This document shows positions 45,189 to 55,300 of a DNA stretch of 64,000 bases, piece by piece (within the stretch, counting starts at the first letter, position 1; each line of letters begins with the position of its first letter). Source of the stretch: Pseudolabrys sp. GTDB lineage: Bacteria; Pseudomonadota; Alphaproteobacteria; Rhizobiales; Xanthobacteraceae. Under the pieces are notes generated by a model. It worked only from the letters and a program-made list of their open reading frames with translations, was not told the origin of the DNA and made no database searches. A program made the translations under genes and the position numbers. The stretch covers positions 1 to 64,000 of the forward strand of contig JALHRB010000017.1 in assembly GCA_022841665.1 (NCBI GenBank). The letters are read 5' to 3'.

Positions 45189-46154
45189 ATGGGCTTTCAT
45201 CGCAAGGCCTTGTTGGGCGTAGCGGCTGCCGTCGTGTTGAGCTTCGGTGCCGGTGTTCAGGCGCTGGCGCAGAGCTATCCGAGCGGGCAGCCGGTCCGCA
45301 TCGTGGTTCCGTTCTCGGCCGGCAGCGCGACCGACATTCTGGCGCGCATCGTCGCGGAGAAGCTGACCGAGAAGTGGAAGCATACGGTCGTCGTGGAAAA
45401 CCGGCCCGGCCTGCCCGGCACCACCGCCGTCGCCAAGAGCACGCCGGACGGCTACACGCTGATGCTGACCTCGAATGGCCATACGATCGCCGGCGTCGTC
45501 AACAAGAACCTCTCCTTCGACCCGGTCAAGGATTTCGCCGGCGTCACGCCGGTCGCCTCCGTGCCGGTCGTGCTGATCGTGCCGCCGGATTCGCCGGCGA
45601 AGTCGGTCAAGGAATTCATCGATCTCGCCAAGGCCAATCCGGGCAAGTTCAATTTCGCCTCGCCGGGCCCCGCCAGCGCGACCTTCATCGCGGCGGCGCT
45701 GTTCAAGGATGCGGCCAAGATCGAGCTCGTGCACGTGCCTTACAAAGGCGCACCCGAGGCCGTCACCAGCGTCGTGCGCGGCGACACACAAATGTATTTC
45801 ACGCCGATCAATGTCGGTGTCGAGTTGGTGCAGGCGGGGAAGGTGCGCGCGCTCGCGGTTGCGACCGCAACGCGCAATCCGACCATGAAGGATACTCCGA
45901 CCATTGGCGAGTCGGCGCTGCCGGGCTTCAAATACGATTCCTGGTTCGGCCTTCTGGCCCCGGCGGGCACGCCCAAGGCGATCGTCGAAAAGGTGAACAA
46001 GGACGTCGCCGATATCATCAAGACCGACGACATCAAGGCCAAATTCGCCGCGCAAGGCGTCGAAGCCATGTCGATGACGCCGGCCGCCTTCAACAAGACC
46101 ATTGCCGACGACACGGCCAGGCTTGCGGCTATGTTCAAGGACGGCGTGAAGTAA
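45189..46154 (+). CDS. TctC/Bug-family solute-binding protein (orphan)
   Basis: A 321-residue periplasmic binding protein with signal peptide ALLGVAAAVVLSFGAGVQAL ending near AQS. Family motifs: RIVVPFSAGSATDILARIVA, VENRPGLPGTTAVAKSTPDG, and VPYKGAPEAVTSVVRGDTQM. A GGGAGG ribosome site precedes the ATG by 5 bases. No TctA/TctB permease is adjacent. It is transcribed divergently from pepN. The same length as the protein at 837-1802, but clearly a different paralogue. The ligand is unknown. Confidence 0.92.
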   Translation: MGFHRKALLGVAAAVVLSFGAGVQALAQSYPSGQPVRIVVPFSAGSATDILARIVAEKLTEKWKHTVVVENRPGLPGTTAVAKSTPDGYTLMLTSNGHTIAGVVNKNLSFDPVKDFAGVTPVASVPVVLIVPPDSPAKSVKEFIDLAKANPGKFNFASPGPASATFIAAALFKDAAKIELVHVPYKGAPEAVTSVVRGDTQMYFTPINVGVELVQAGKVRALAVATATRNPTMKDTPTIGESALPGFKYDSWFGLLAPAGTPKAIVEKVNKDVADIIKTDDIKAKFAAQGVEAMSMTPAAFNKTIADDTARLAAMFKDGVK

Positions 46155-46183
46155 CAGCGCGAAACGCTGTACAAGACAATACG

Positions 46184-46203
46184 ACGGCGCCTGCGGGCGC
46201 CGT
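46184..46203. terminator. bidirectional terminator hairpin between convergent genes
   Basis: ACGGCGCC-TGCG-GGCGCCGT is a perfect 8-pair stem with a tetraloop. It lies between the binding-protein stop and the convergent cation efflux gene stop. A smaller stem, ACAGCG/CGCTGT at 46154-46170, precedes it. There is no long T-run. Confidence 0.55.
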
Positions 46204-47570
46204 CAGCGCATCGGCTCGGCGTGGCCGATGACGCGCTTGATCGACGGCGCGCGCTGTTTCAAGGCGCGCTCCAGCGCGTCGACGTTCTCGTGCACAGCCT
46301 GCACGCTCAAGGCGGGATCGACACGGCAGTGGAAATTGACGATCTCGCCCTCGTCGGTCTCGCGCACGCGCACGTCGTGCACGTCGCGGACGACGCGGCC
46401 CTCGGCCGCGAATTCGGCCAGCGCCATCCGCACCGCTTCCACCCGTTCCGGCGGCGCCTCGCGCCCGAGCGCATCCTGCGTCTGCAAGGGTTCGATATGC
46501 GTCTCGACCTCGACGTCGGGGCCTAACTCGGCGGCGATCGCATCTTCGAGCCGATCGGCCTGCTCGTGCGCGGCGGCGAGCGACATTTTTCCGTCCACTT
46601 CCAGATCGAGCGAGACGGCGATGCGGTCGCGCAGGCTGTGCACGGTGACGTGGTGCACGGCGAGCGCCTTGTTGCGCGCAATCACGAAGATGCGGTCCAT
46701 CATCGACTCGTTGTCGAGCGCGATGGGCGTGGTGGTGACGGTGACGTCGGCGTCCTCGAACAGGCGGGCGACCGCCCGCTGCACATCGGCTCTGACCGTC
46801 GCGAGCCGGTCCGGCGGGAAGGTGCGCGGCAAGGTGACCGCGACGTCGAAGAAATAGCGCGGGCCGACCATGCGCACGCGCACGCGCTCGACCTCCACGA
46901 CGCCGGACACCTTGCGGATTTCCGCTTCGGCCCTGTCGGCGACGCCTTCCGGGGCGGTGTCGACCAAAGTGGCGAGCGTGCGCCGGGCCATGCGGAATCC
47001 GAGAACGGAAATCAGGATTGCCACCGCGATGGCCGCGGCCGGATCGCCCCAGCTGTAGCCGTAGGCCGATAGCACCAGCCCGATGATGACCGGAATGGAA
47101 CCGAAGAAATCCGACGCGAAATGCAGGGAATCCGCTTCCAGCGCCTGGCTCTTGGTTTCGCGCGCCACCCGCATCAACGCCCGCGCCCGCCACGCATTGA
47201 CCGCCATCTCGATGCCGAGCACGACGAACGGGATGACCGAGAAAGTCACCAGCGCGCTGCCGGTTTGCAGCCGGCTGACCGCCTCGACCGCGACGCCGCC
47301 GGCGAGCAGGAACAGCAAGGCCGACTCCGCCAGCGCGGCGACGCTTTCGACCTTGCCGTGGCCGTAGTGGTGCTCGGCATCGGGCGGGCGGTCGGCGACG
47401 CGCACCGCGAACCAGGTCACCAGCGTGGCGCCGAGATCGATCAGGCTGTGCAGGGCGTCCGAAATCAGCGCCAGGCTGCCGATGGCGATGCCGACGGCGA
47501 ACTTCGCCGCCGCGAGCGAGCCGCTCGCGACAATGGAGACGATCGCCACTCTTTCCTTCTTGCTCGCCAT
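46203..47570 (-). CDS. cation diffusion facilitator family transporter with extended C-terminus
   Basis: A 455-residue CDF efflux protein. The membrane part has six helices, with the metal site in SLALISDALHSLIDLGATLV and the second in DSLHFASDFFGSIPVIIG; a His-rich cytosolic loop segment DAEHHYGHGKVESVAAL is the canonical HYGHGK motif. It exports divalent cations (zinc, iron or cobalt) by proton exchange. The family is usually about 300 residues. Here about 250 residues follow the membrane domain and look like tandem dimerisation-type cytoplasmic domains (VTTTPIALDNESMMDRIFVI, then EGEIVNFHCRVDPALSVQAV). The metal cannot be read from the sequence. Confidence 0.87.
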   Translation of the reverse strand: MASKKERVAIVSIVASGSLAAAKFAVGIAIGSLALISDALHSLIDLGATLVTWFAVRVADRPPDAEHHYGHGKVESVAALAESALLFLLAGGVAVEAVSRLQTGSALVTFSVIPFVVLGIEMAVNAWRARALMRVARETKSQALEADSLHFASDFFGSIPVIIGLVLSAYGYSWGDPAAAIAVAILISVLGFRMARRTLATLVDTAPEGVADRAEAEIRKVSGVVEVERVRVRMVGPRYFFDVAVTLPRTFPPDRLATVRADVQRAVARLFEDADVTVTTTPIALDNESMMDRIFVIARNKALAVHHVTVHSLRDRIAVSLDLEVDGKMSLAAAHEQADRLEDAIAAELGPDVEVETHIEPLQTQDALGREAPPERVEAVRMALAEFAAEGRVVRDVHDVRVRETDEGEIVNFHCRVDPALSVQAVHENVDALERALKQRAPSIKRVIGHAEPMR

Positions 47571-47627
47571 GACGCGCTGTGTAGCCCAAAGCGGGCGCAA
47601 TTTCGACCGCGTCAGAAGCTCTTGCGT

Positions 47628-48623
47628 CTAAATCGCAACTGGCTTGCCGTCCTGCGCGGCGGAACGCGTGACCGCATCGAGAATGCGAATATTGGCGAGC
47701 AGGTGGTCGGTGGTGAAGCGATAGGGCGCGCGGCCTTCGACCGCGTCGGCCCAGGCCTCGAAATTCGCCCGCACCGTGTTGGTGTGGCCGTAGCTGCGGG
47801 TCTCGCGCGAACCGTCCGGCCCGCAATGGACGAAGCTCGACGGGATGCCCTTGTCGACGTTGCCGCCTTCCTGCACTTCGACCCAGCCCTGATCGCCGAT
47901 GAGCGTGAAGCGCCCGTAGAACGGCGGCGTGGACAGGCAGGTGATGCGCCCGCGCGCCCCGTCGGCGAAATCGATCTCGGCGCTGACGAAGTCTTCCGAC
48001 GGGGCGGGGAAGATCTGCGAGGCCGTGCGGGCGGCGACGCGCACCGGCTGGCCGGCGAGCGACACGAACATGTCGCCGAGATGGATGCCGAGCGCGGTCC
48101 AGGCGCCGGCCGGCGCATGGCGGGCGTCACGCCGCCAGTTCGACGGGTCCATCTTGCGGAAATTGTTGTGGCTGACATTGGCGTCCATGTGCAGCACGCG
48201 GCCGAGCGCGCCGCTTTCCTTGAGCCGGCGCATCTCCTCCATGGCGGGCTCGTAACGGCGCTCATGCCCGATGCCGAGCACGCCGCCGGCCTTAGCGCAG
48301 GCGGCAAGAATGCGCTCGGCGCTGGCCGCGGTCAGCGCCAGCGGCTTCTCGCAGAACACCTGTTTGCCGGCGGCGAAGGCGGCGACGGCCATTTCTTCGT
48401 GCAGCAGGTGAGGGGTGACGACGGCGATGGCGTCGATGTCGGAGCGCTTGAGCAGGGTCTTGTAGTCGTCGACGAGATCGAACTTCTGTGCGGCGGCGAA
48501 GGGCGCAGCCATTTTGGTGTCGAGGTCGCAGCCGGCCACGACCCTGAAACGCGGGCTATCGGCCAGACACGTGACGATCTGCTTGCCCCACCAGCCGAGC
48601 CCGATAACGCCGATCTTGATCAT
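47628..48623 (-). CDS. Gfo/Idh/MocA family oxidoreductase
   Basis: A 331-residue NAD(P)-dependent dehydrogenase. The nucleotide-binding fold starts IKIGVIGLGWWGKQIVTCLA; EKPLALTAASAERILAACAK holds the conserved EKP lysine; the C-terminal domain contains GALGRVLHMDANVSHNNFRK and DWRR-type loops ending with the helix AWADAVEGRAPYRFTTDHLL. GAGGAC precedes the ATG. Substrates in the family are sugars, inositols or related compounds. It stands alone, so no pathway can be assigned. Confidence 0.88.
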   Translation of the reverse strand: MIKIGVIGLGWWGKQIVTCLADSPRFRVVAGCDLDTKMAAPFAAAQKFDLVDDYKTLLKRSDIDAIAVVTPHLLHEEMAVAAFAAGKQVFCEKPLALTAASAERILAACAKAGGVLGIGHERRYEPAMEEMRRLKESGALGRVLHMDANVSHNNFRKMDPSNWRRDARHAPAGAWTALGIHLGDMFVSLAGQPVRVAARTASQIFPAPSEDFVSAEIDFADGARGRITCLSTPPFYGRFTLIGDQGWVEVQEGGNVDKGIPSSFVHCGPDGSRETRSYGHTNTVRANFEAWADAVEGRAPYRFTTDHLLANIRILDAVTRSAAQDGKPVAI

Positions 48624-48728
48624 GTTGTCCTCGCGCGTGCGGCCCGCAGCATGCGGGGCTTGACGCAAAACGGCAATAATCTTTCGGTAAGGGCGCCTTC
48701 GCGCGAAGCGCAGAAAGGCGATGCTATT

Positions 48729-49418
48729 TCACCCGTCGAGAAGGGTATTCGGCTTTGCGAAATCCGCGAGCGCCGCGACGTCCTTGATCTCGATGCCGCG
48801 GCCCGAACTGCGGACGCCGTGTGCCGCCAGCTGGGCGAGATTGCGCGACAGATTTTCCGGCGTCATGCCGAGACGCGAGGCGAGCTTGCGCTTGTCGATG
48901 TCGAGGGCGATCGTGCGCGTGCCGCCCTGATGGCGGTCCTCTTGCAGGATCCAGTTGGCCAGTCGCTCGGTGCTGGTGCGCAGCTTTTCGTTCTTGAGGG
49001 CGCGGACGAAGCCGCGATAGCGGTCGGCCAGCTCGTTGACCATGGCGCGGGCAAAGGCGGCGTCGCGGCCGAACACCTCGCGCACCGTCCGCGCCGGCAC
49101 CATCAGGATCTGCGCTGGCGACAGGGTGCGCGCTGACTTGAGATAAACCTCATCGCGAATCACCGCCGCCAGGATGAAAGTCGTCACCGGGCGAACGATG
49201 TCGAGCGTCGTCTCCTGGCCGTCGTGGCGGGCGAAAAGTTCCACCGAGCCCTCGACCACGATGTGGAGAAAGTCCGGCAGGTCGCCCTCCGCGATCAGGC
49301 TGACATGTGCGGGAAAGCGCTGCAGGAACGCCGCGTTCATCAGCGCGGCGAAGTTCTCCTCGCTCATGTCGCGAAACAGCGGGAGGGCGCGGACAGTCGA
49401 CCAATCCTGCTGGCGCAT
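48729..49418 (-). CDS. Crp/Fnr-family transcription regulator of the nitrate respiration genes
   Basis: A 229-residue regulator from ATG 49418, with GAGG upstream on the minus strand. An N-terminal cyclic-nucleotide-type beta roll (EGDLPDFLHIVVEGSVELFA), a dimerisation helix (DAAFARAMVNELADRYRGFV) and a C-terminal helix-turn-helix with RKLASRLGMTPENLSRNLAQ. The recognition helix has the E--SR residues that read TTGAT half-sites. There is no cysteine anywhere in the protein, so it cannot carry an FNR iron-sulfur cluster; a heme/NO sensing Dnr/NnrR/NarR-like mode is more likely. It diverges from narK, and TTGAT boxes lie between them. Confidence 0.85.
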   Translation of the reverse strand: MRQQDWSTVRALPLFRDMSEENFAALMNAAFLQRFPAHVSLIAEGDLPDFLHIVVEGSVELFARHDGQETTLDIVRPVTTFILAAVIRDEVYLKSARTLSPAQILMVPARTVREVFGRDAAFARAMVNELADRYRGFVRALKNEKLRTSTERLANWILQEDRHQGGTRTIALDIDKRKLASRLGMTPENLSRNLAQLAAHGVRSSGRGIEIKDVAALADFAKPNTLLDG

Positions 49419-49475
49419 AACGTTCCTCAATCGCTTCCAATGTTATCTATGTACCGCGGGCGGGCGAACGTAGAC

Positions 49476-49489
49476 TTGATAAAGATCAA
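49476..49489. promoter_or_regulatory. FNR/Dnr-type box 1, perfect
   Basis: TTGATAAAGATCAA is an exact match to the TTGAT-N4-ATCAA consensus. It is 58 bases upstream of the divergent regulator gene and about 160 bases from narK, so it may serve autoregulation or act as a distal narK site. Confidence 0.85.
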
Positions 49490-49565
49490 GTTTCGATTGC
49501 TTTCACGTCAATTACAGCCCCTACCAAAATCAAGCTAAGCCATTGCAAATAAAACAATATTCGAT

Positions 49566-49579
49566 TTGATCGATCTCAA
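49566..49579 (+). promoter_or_regulatory. FNR/Dnr-type box 2 in the narK promoter
   Basis: TTGATCGATCTCAA differs from the consensus in one position of the right half-site. Its centre is about 76 bases before the narK ATG, which fits activation from the usual position about 41 bases before a transcription start near 49614. Confidence 0.75.
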
Positions 49580-49647
49580 AGCTGCGGGGCCCGATCCGGC
49601 TTTTCTTCGTAACGAACACGCCGACGCACGAAGAAAAGGGTCCTCCC

Positions 49648-52386
49648 ATGCAGCAGCCGTCGATCAGCGCGCCCGGCCAGGGCCGCGCGCTCTGGATGTC
49701 CACCATCGCCTTCACGGTATGTTTTGCGGTCTGGACCATCTTCGCCATCATCGGCGTGCAGATTAAGCAGCAGTTCGGCCTCAACGAGACGCAGTTCGGT
49801 CTTCTGGTCGGCACGCCGATCCTCACCGGCTCGCTGGTGCGCATTTTCCTCGGCATCTGGACCGACCAATACGGTGGGCGCCGCATTTACACAGTGGTGA
49901 TGCTGTCGGCGGCCGTGGCGACCTTCCTGCTCGCTTATGCAACCACCTACACGCAGGTGCTGATCGCGGCGCTGGGCGTCGGCATCGCCGGCGGCTCCTT
50001 CGCGGTTGGCATCGCCTATGTGTCGCGCTGGTATCCGGCGGAGAAGCAGGGTACCGCGCTCGGCATTTTCGGCGCCGGCAATGTCGGCGCGGCGGTGACC
50101 AAGTTCATCGCGCCGTTCGTGATGGTCGCCTATGGCTGGCAATTCACCGCGCAGGTCTGGGCGGTCGGCATCGCCGTCATGGGCATCATCTTCTGGTTCG
50201 CCACCAGCGAGGACCCGGTCATATCGGCGCGCCGCGCCAAAGGCGAGCGCCCGCAGAGCGTTTGGCTCGAATTCGATGCGCTCAAAAACGTACAGGTCTG
50301 GCGCTTCTCGCTTTATTACTTCTTCGCCTTCGGCGCCTTCGTCGCGCTGGCGCTGTGGCTGCCGCGCTACCTGATCGGCGTCTACGGGCTCGACATCACG
50401 ACCGCCGGCATGATCGGCGCGGCCTATTCGGTGCCGGCCAGCCTGTTCCGCGTCTACGGCGGCGTTCTCTCCGACAGATACGGTGCCCGCCGCGTCATGT
50501 ACTGGATGTTCGGCATCTCGGTGCTGATCACTTTCATCCTGTCCTATCCGCCGACCACCTACACGGTCCAGGGCATCAAGGGCCCGATCGTCTTCCACAT
50601 GGCGACCGGCGTCGTGACCTTCACCGCGCTAATCTTCGTGCTCGGCTTCTTCATGAGCCTTGGCAAGGCCGCGGTCTACAAGCACATCCCGGTCTATTAT
50701 CCGAAGAATGTCGGCGCGGTCGGCGGCCTCGTCGGCATGATCGGCGGTCTCGGCGGCTTCGTGCTGCCGATCGCCTTCGGCGTGCTCAACGATCTCACCG
50801 GCATCTGGACAAGCTGCTTCATGCTGCTGTTCCTGATCGCCACCGTGTCGCTGGTGTGGATGCATCTCGCCATCCGCCGCATGGAGCGGGAAGCCTTCGA
50901 GCCGACGCTGGAGAGGCTGCCGCAGTTCCCGGAGATGCAGCCGATCCATGAGGAGAAGCACATCGGCGCGCTCGCCGGGCACGTGCTCGACGAGTGGAAG
51001 CCGGAAGACCCGCAATTCTGGGAGGCTAAGGGCAAGGCGATCGCGCGCCGCAACCTGTGGATCTCGATCCCGTGCCTGCTCCTCGCGTTCGCGGTGTGGA
51101 TGGTGTGGTCGGTCGTGGTAGCCAAGCTACCGGCGGTCGGCTTCAAGTTCACGACCGATCAGCTGTTCTGGCTCGCGGCGATGCCCGGCCTGTCGGGCGC
51201 GACCTTGCGCATCTTCTACTCGTTCATGCCGCCGATCTTCGGCGGCCGGCTGTGGACCTCGATCTCGACCTGGTCGCTGATGCTCCCGGCGGTCGGCATC
51301 GGGCTTGCCGTGCAGAGCCCGGACACGCCCTACATCATCTTCCTGTCGCTGGCGCTGCTGTGCGGTTTCGGCGGCGGCAATTTCGCCTCGTCGATGGCGA
51401 ACATTTCCTTCTTCTTCCCGAAGGCCGAGAAGGGCAACGCGCTCGCGCTCAATGCCGGCCTCGGTAATCTCGGCGTCAGCGTGGTGCAGTTCGTCATCCC
51501 GCTGGTCATCACCACCGGTGTTTTCGGCTGGCTCGGCGGCGAGCCGCAGGCGGCCGGCCCGACGGCGAAGCTCTGGCTGCAGAACGCCGGCTTCATCTGG
51601 GTGCCGTTCATCGCGCTGTCCGCCACCGCGGCCTGGTTCGGCATGAACGACATCGCCGCAATGAAGGCTTCCTTCGCCGACCAGGCGGTGATCTTCAAGC
51701 GAAAGCATAACTGGCTGATGTGCTGGCTCTACACCGGCACCTTCGGCTCCTTCATCGGCTACTCGGCGGGCTTCCCGCTCTTGGCCAAGACCCAGTTCCC
51801 CGACGTCGACTCGCTCAAATTCGTCTTCCTTGGGCCGCTGGTCGGCGCGCTGTCGCGCTCGGCCACCGGCTGGATGTCGGATCGCTACGGCGGCGGACGC
51901 GTCACCTTCTGGGTATTCGCGCTGATGATCGCGGCGGTGGCGGGGGTCTTGTACTTCCTCGGCATCAAGGACCAGCCGCACGCGTTCTGGGGCTTCTTCG
52001 CGATGTTCATGGTCCTGTTCTTCGCGACCGGCGTCGGCAATGCGTCGACGTTCCAGATGATCCCCGCGATCATGCGCGTGGAAGTCGCGCGACTCGAGCC
52101 CGGCATGCCCGCGCCGGCGCGCCAGAAGCAGGCCGAGATGGAATCGGCGGCGATCATCGGCTTCACCTCGGCGGTGGCGGCCTACGGCGCCTTCTTCATC
52201 CCGAAGGCCTACGGCACCTCGATCTCGCTTACCGGCGGGCCGGAAATGGCGCTGTGGGGCTTCATGGCCTTCTACGTCACCTGCATCGCCATCACCTGGG
52301 GCTTCTACACGCGCCCGGGCGGGCTGCTGCGCGACATCGAGCGTGGCCGTCCGCTGCCGCCCGCCGCCCCGCAACCGGCCGAATAA
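49648..52386 (+). CDS. narK: double-length NarK nitrate/nitrite transporter (NarK1-NarK2 fusion)
   Basis: A 912-residue membrane protein made of two MFS modules. The first (about residues 15-420) starts STIAFTVCFAVWTIFAIIGV with LTGSLVRIFLGIWTDQYGGR; the second (about 470-900) starts WISIPCLLLAFAVWMVWSVV. Both have signature nitrate motifs, such as GAGNVGAAVTKFIAPF and GLGNLGVSVVQFVIPLVI. A cytoplasmic linker with QPIHEEKHIGALAGHVLDEW joins them. In Paracoccus-type fusions one half imports nitrate with protons and the other exchanges nitrate for nitrite. It heads the nar operon, with an FNR-type box upstream. Confidence 0.93.
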   Translation: MQQPSISAPGQGRALWMSTIAFTVCFAVWTIFAIIGVQIKQQFGLNETQFGLLVGTPILTGSLVRIFLGIWTDQYGGRRIYTVVMLSAAVATFLLAYATTYTQVLIAALGVGIAGGSFAVGIAYVSRWYPAEKQGTALGIFGAGNVGAAVTKFIAPFVMVAYGWQFTAQVWAVGIAVMGIIFWFATSEDPVISARRAKGERPQSVWLEFDALKNVQVWRFSLYYFFAFGAFVALALWLPRYLIGVYGLDITTAGMIGAAYSVPASLFRVYGGVLSDRYGARRVMYWMFGISVLITFILSYPPTTYTVQGIKGPIVFHMATGVVTFTALIFVLGFFMSLGKAAVYKHIPVYYPKNVGAVGGLVGMIGGLGGFVLPIAFGVLNDLTGIWTSCFMLLFLIATVSLVWMHLAIRRMEREAFEPTLERLPQFPEMQPIHEEKHIGALAGHVLDEWKPEDPQFWEAKGKAIARRNLWISIPCLLLAFAVWMVWSVVVAKLPAVGFKFTTDQLFWLAAMPGLSGATLRIFYSFMPPIFGGRLWTSISTWSLMLPAVGIGLAVQSPDTPYIIFLSLALLCGFGGGNFASSMANISFFFPKAEKGNALALNAGLGNLGVSVVQFVIPLVITTGVFGWLGGEPQAAGPTAKLWLQNAGFIWVPFIALSATAAWFGMNDIAAMKASFADQAVIFKRKHNWLMCWLYTGTFGSFIGYSAGFPLLAKTQFPDVDSLKFVFLGPLVGALSRSATGWMSDRYGGGRVTFWVFALMIAAVAGVLYFLGIKDQPHAFWGFFAMFMVLFFATGVGNASTFQMIPAIMRVEVARLEPGMPAPARQKQAEMESAAIIGFTSAVAAYGAFFIPKAYGTSISLTGGPEMALWGFMAFYVTCIAITWGFYTRPGGLLRDIERGRPLPPAAPQPAE

Positions 52387-52398
52387 GGAATACGGAAG

Positions 52399-55300
52399 AT
52401 GAGTCACTTTCTCGATCGCCTGACCTTCTTCAACCGCGTCGTCGACGAATTCGCCGGCGGCCACGGCCAGGTCACCAACGAGGACCGGCGCTGGGAAGAC
52501 GGCTACCGCAAGCGCTGGCAGCACGACAAGATCGTGCGCTCGACGCACGGGGCCAACTGCACCGGTTCCTGCTCCTGGAAGATTTACGTCAAGAGCGGCA
52601 TCGTCACCTGGGAAACGCAGCAGACCGACTATCCGCGCACGCGGCCGGAGCTGCCGAACCACGAGCCGCGCGGCTGCTCGCGCGGCGCCAGCTACTCCTG
52701 GTACCTCTATTCCGGCAACCGCGTGAAGTATCCGCTGGTGCGCTCGCGGCTCTTGAAGCTGTGGCGCGAGGCGCGGGTGCTGCGCAAGCCGGTGGCGGCC
52801 TGGGCCTCCATCGTCGAAGCCCCGGAGAAACGCGAGGCCTATACGTCGAAGCGCGGGCTCGGCGGCTTCGTGCGCGCGACCTGGGAGGAGGTCACCGAGA
52901 TCATCGCGGCGGCCAATGCCTATACGGTGAAGAAGCACGGCCCCGACCGCGTCATCGGTTTCTCGCCGATCCCGGCCATGTCGATGGTGTCCTACGCGGC
53001 CGGCTCGCGCTATCTGTCCCTGCTCGGCGGCGTCTGCATGTCGTTCTACGACTGGTACTGCGATTTGCCGCCGTCTTCGCCGCAGACCTGGGGCGAACAG
53101 ACCGACGTTCCGGAATCGGCCGACTGGTACAATTCCGGCTTCCTTATTCTGTGGGGCTCCAACGTCCCGCAGACGCGCACGCCCGATGCGCATTTCTACA
53201 CCGAGGCGCGCTACCGCGGCGCCAAGAGCGTGGTGATCTGCCCGGACTATTCGGAAGCCTCCAAGTTCGCCGATCTGTGGATCTCGGTGAAGCAGGGCAC
53301 CGATGCCGCGCTCGCCATGGCCATGGGCCACGTCATCCTGCGCGAGTTCTACATCGACCGGCAGGCCCAGTATTTCGAAGACTATGTGCGCCAGTACACG
53401 GATATGCCGATGTTGGTGCAGCTGGTGAAACAGGACGGCCGGATGGTGCCTGGGCGGCTCCTGCGCGCCTCCGACTTCACCGGCAATCTCGGCGAGACCA
53501 ACAATCCCGAATGGAAGACCGTCGCTTATGACGAGACTTCCGAGAGCATCGTCGTTCCGCGCGGCTCGGTCGGCTTCCGCTGGGGCGAAAAGGGCAAGTG
53601 GAATCTGGAAGAAAAGAAGGCGGACGGCGCCGAGACCAATCTCCAGCTCACCTTCGCCAATGACAAGGACGAACTGGCCGACGTCGGCTTCCCCTATTTC
53701 GGCAACCGCGAACACGACCATTTCGCCGGCACCGACCACCCGAGCGTGCTGGTGCGCAAGGTTCCGGCCAAGCGCGTCGCGCTGAAGGACGGCGAGGCCC
53801 TGGTGGCGACGGTGTTCGACCTGTTCGTCGCCAATTACGGTCTCGACCGCGGCTTCGGCGGCGAGCACGTCGCCAAGAGCTACGACGAGAACGTGCCCTA
53901 TACGCCGGCCTGGGCGGAGAAGATCTCAGGCGTGCCGCGCGACCAGATCATCACGACGGCGCGCGAATTCGCGCTCAATGCCGAAAAGACCAACGGCCGC
54001 TCGATGATCATCATCGGCGCCGCCATGAACCACTGGTACCACTGCGACATGAACTACCGCGGCGTCATCAACATGCTGGTGATGTGCGGCTGCGTCGGCC
54101 AGTCGGGCGGCGGCTGGTCGCATTATGTCGGCCAGGAGAAGCTGCGCCCGCAGTCGGGCTGGCTGCCGCTCGCCTTCGGCCTCGACTGGGGTCGTCCGCC
54201 GCGTCAGCAGAACTCGACGTCGTTCTTCTACGCCCACACCGATCAGTGGCGCTACGAAACGCTGGGTGTCGACGAAATCCTGTCGCCGACCGCGCCCGCC
54301 GGCCCGTGGGACGGCGCGCTCATCGACTACAATGTGCGCGCGGAGCGCATGGGCTGGTTGCCGTCGGCGCCGCAGCTCAAGCAGAACCCGCTCGGCATCG
54401 CCGCCAAGGCGCAGGCCGCCGGCCTCGAGCCGAAGGACTATGTCGCCAAGGCGCTGAAGTCAGGCGAGTTGCAGATGTCCTGCGAAGACCCGGACCATCC
54501 CGACAACTGGCCGCGCAACATGTTCGTGTGGCGCTCCAATTTGCTCGGCTCGTCCGGCAAGGGCCACGAGTACTTCCTCAAGCACCTGCTCGGCACCACG
54601 CACGGCGTCCAGGGCAAGGACCTGGGCGAGACCGGCAAGAAGAAGCCGCGCGAAGTGACCTGGCACGAGGACGCGCCGAAAGGAAAGCTCGACCTGCTGG
54701 TAACGCTCGACTTCCGCATGTCCACGACCTGCGTCTATTCCGACATCGTGCTGCCGACCGCCACCTGGTACGAAAAGAACGACCTCAACACCTCCGACAT
54801 GCATCCCTTCATCCATCCGCTCACCGCGGCGGTGGACCCGGTGTGGGAATGCAAGAGCGATTGGGAAATCTACAAGGCAATCGCCAAGAAGTTCTCGGAA
54901 GTGTCGCCGGAAGTGCTCGGCGTCGAGAAGGACGTGGTGCTCACCCCGATCATGCACGACACGCCGGCCGAAATCGCGCAGGCGATGGAGGTGAAGGAGT
55001 GGAAGAAAGGCGAGGTTGAGCCGATCCCCGGCAAGACCATGCCGGCCGTCACCGTGGTCGAACGCGACTATCCCAATGTTTACAAGCGTTTCACCGCGCT
55101 CGGGCCTCTGATGCAGAAGCTCGGCAACGGCGGCAAGGGCATGGCCTGGAACACCGAGCACGAAGTCGATTTGCTCAAGCGGCTCAACGGCGAGGTGACG
55201 GAAGAGGGGGCGACCAAGGGCCTCGCCCGCATCGAGAGCGATGTCGACGCGACCGAAGTGATCCTGTCGCTCGCACCGGAGACCAACGGCGAAGTCGCGG

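Noticed and set aside
47121-49136. 671-residue plus-strand open frame over the CDF, oxidoreductase and Crp/Fnr genes
   Set aside because: It spans three genes on the other strand, each with clear family motifs, and has no start signal or domain.
51127-53868. 913-residue open frame on the minus strand across narK and narG
   Set aside because: It is antisense to two clearly recognised genes and its translation is a low-complexity Arg/Ala/Gly/His mixture typical of shadow frames in GC-rich DNA.
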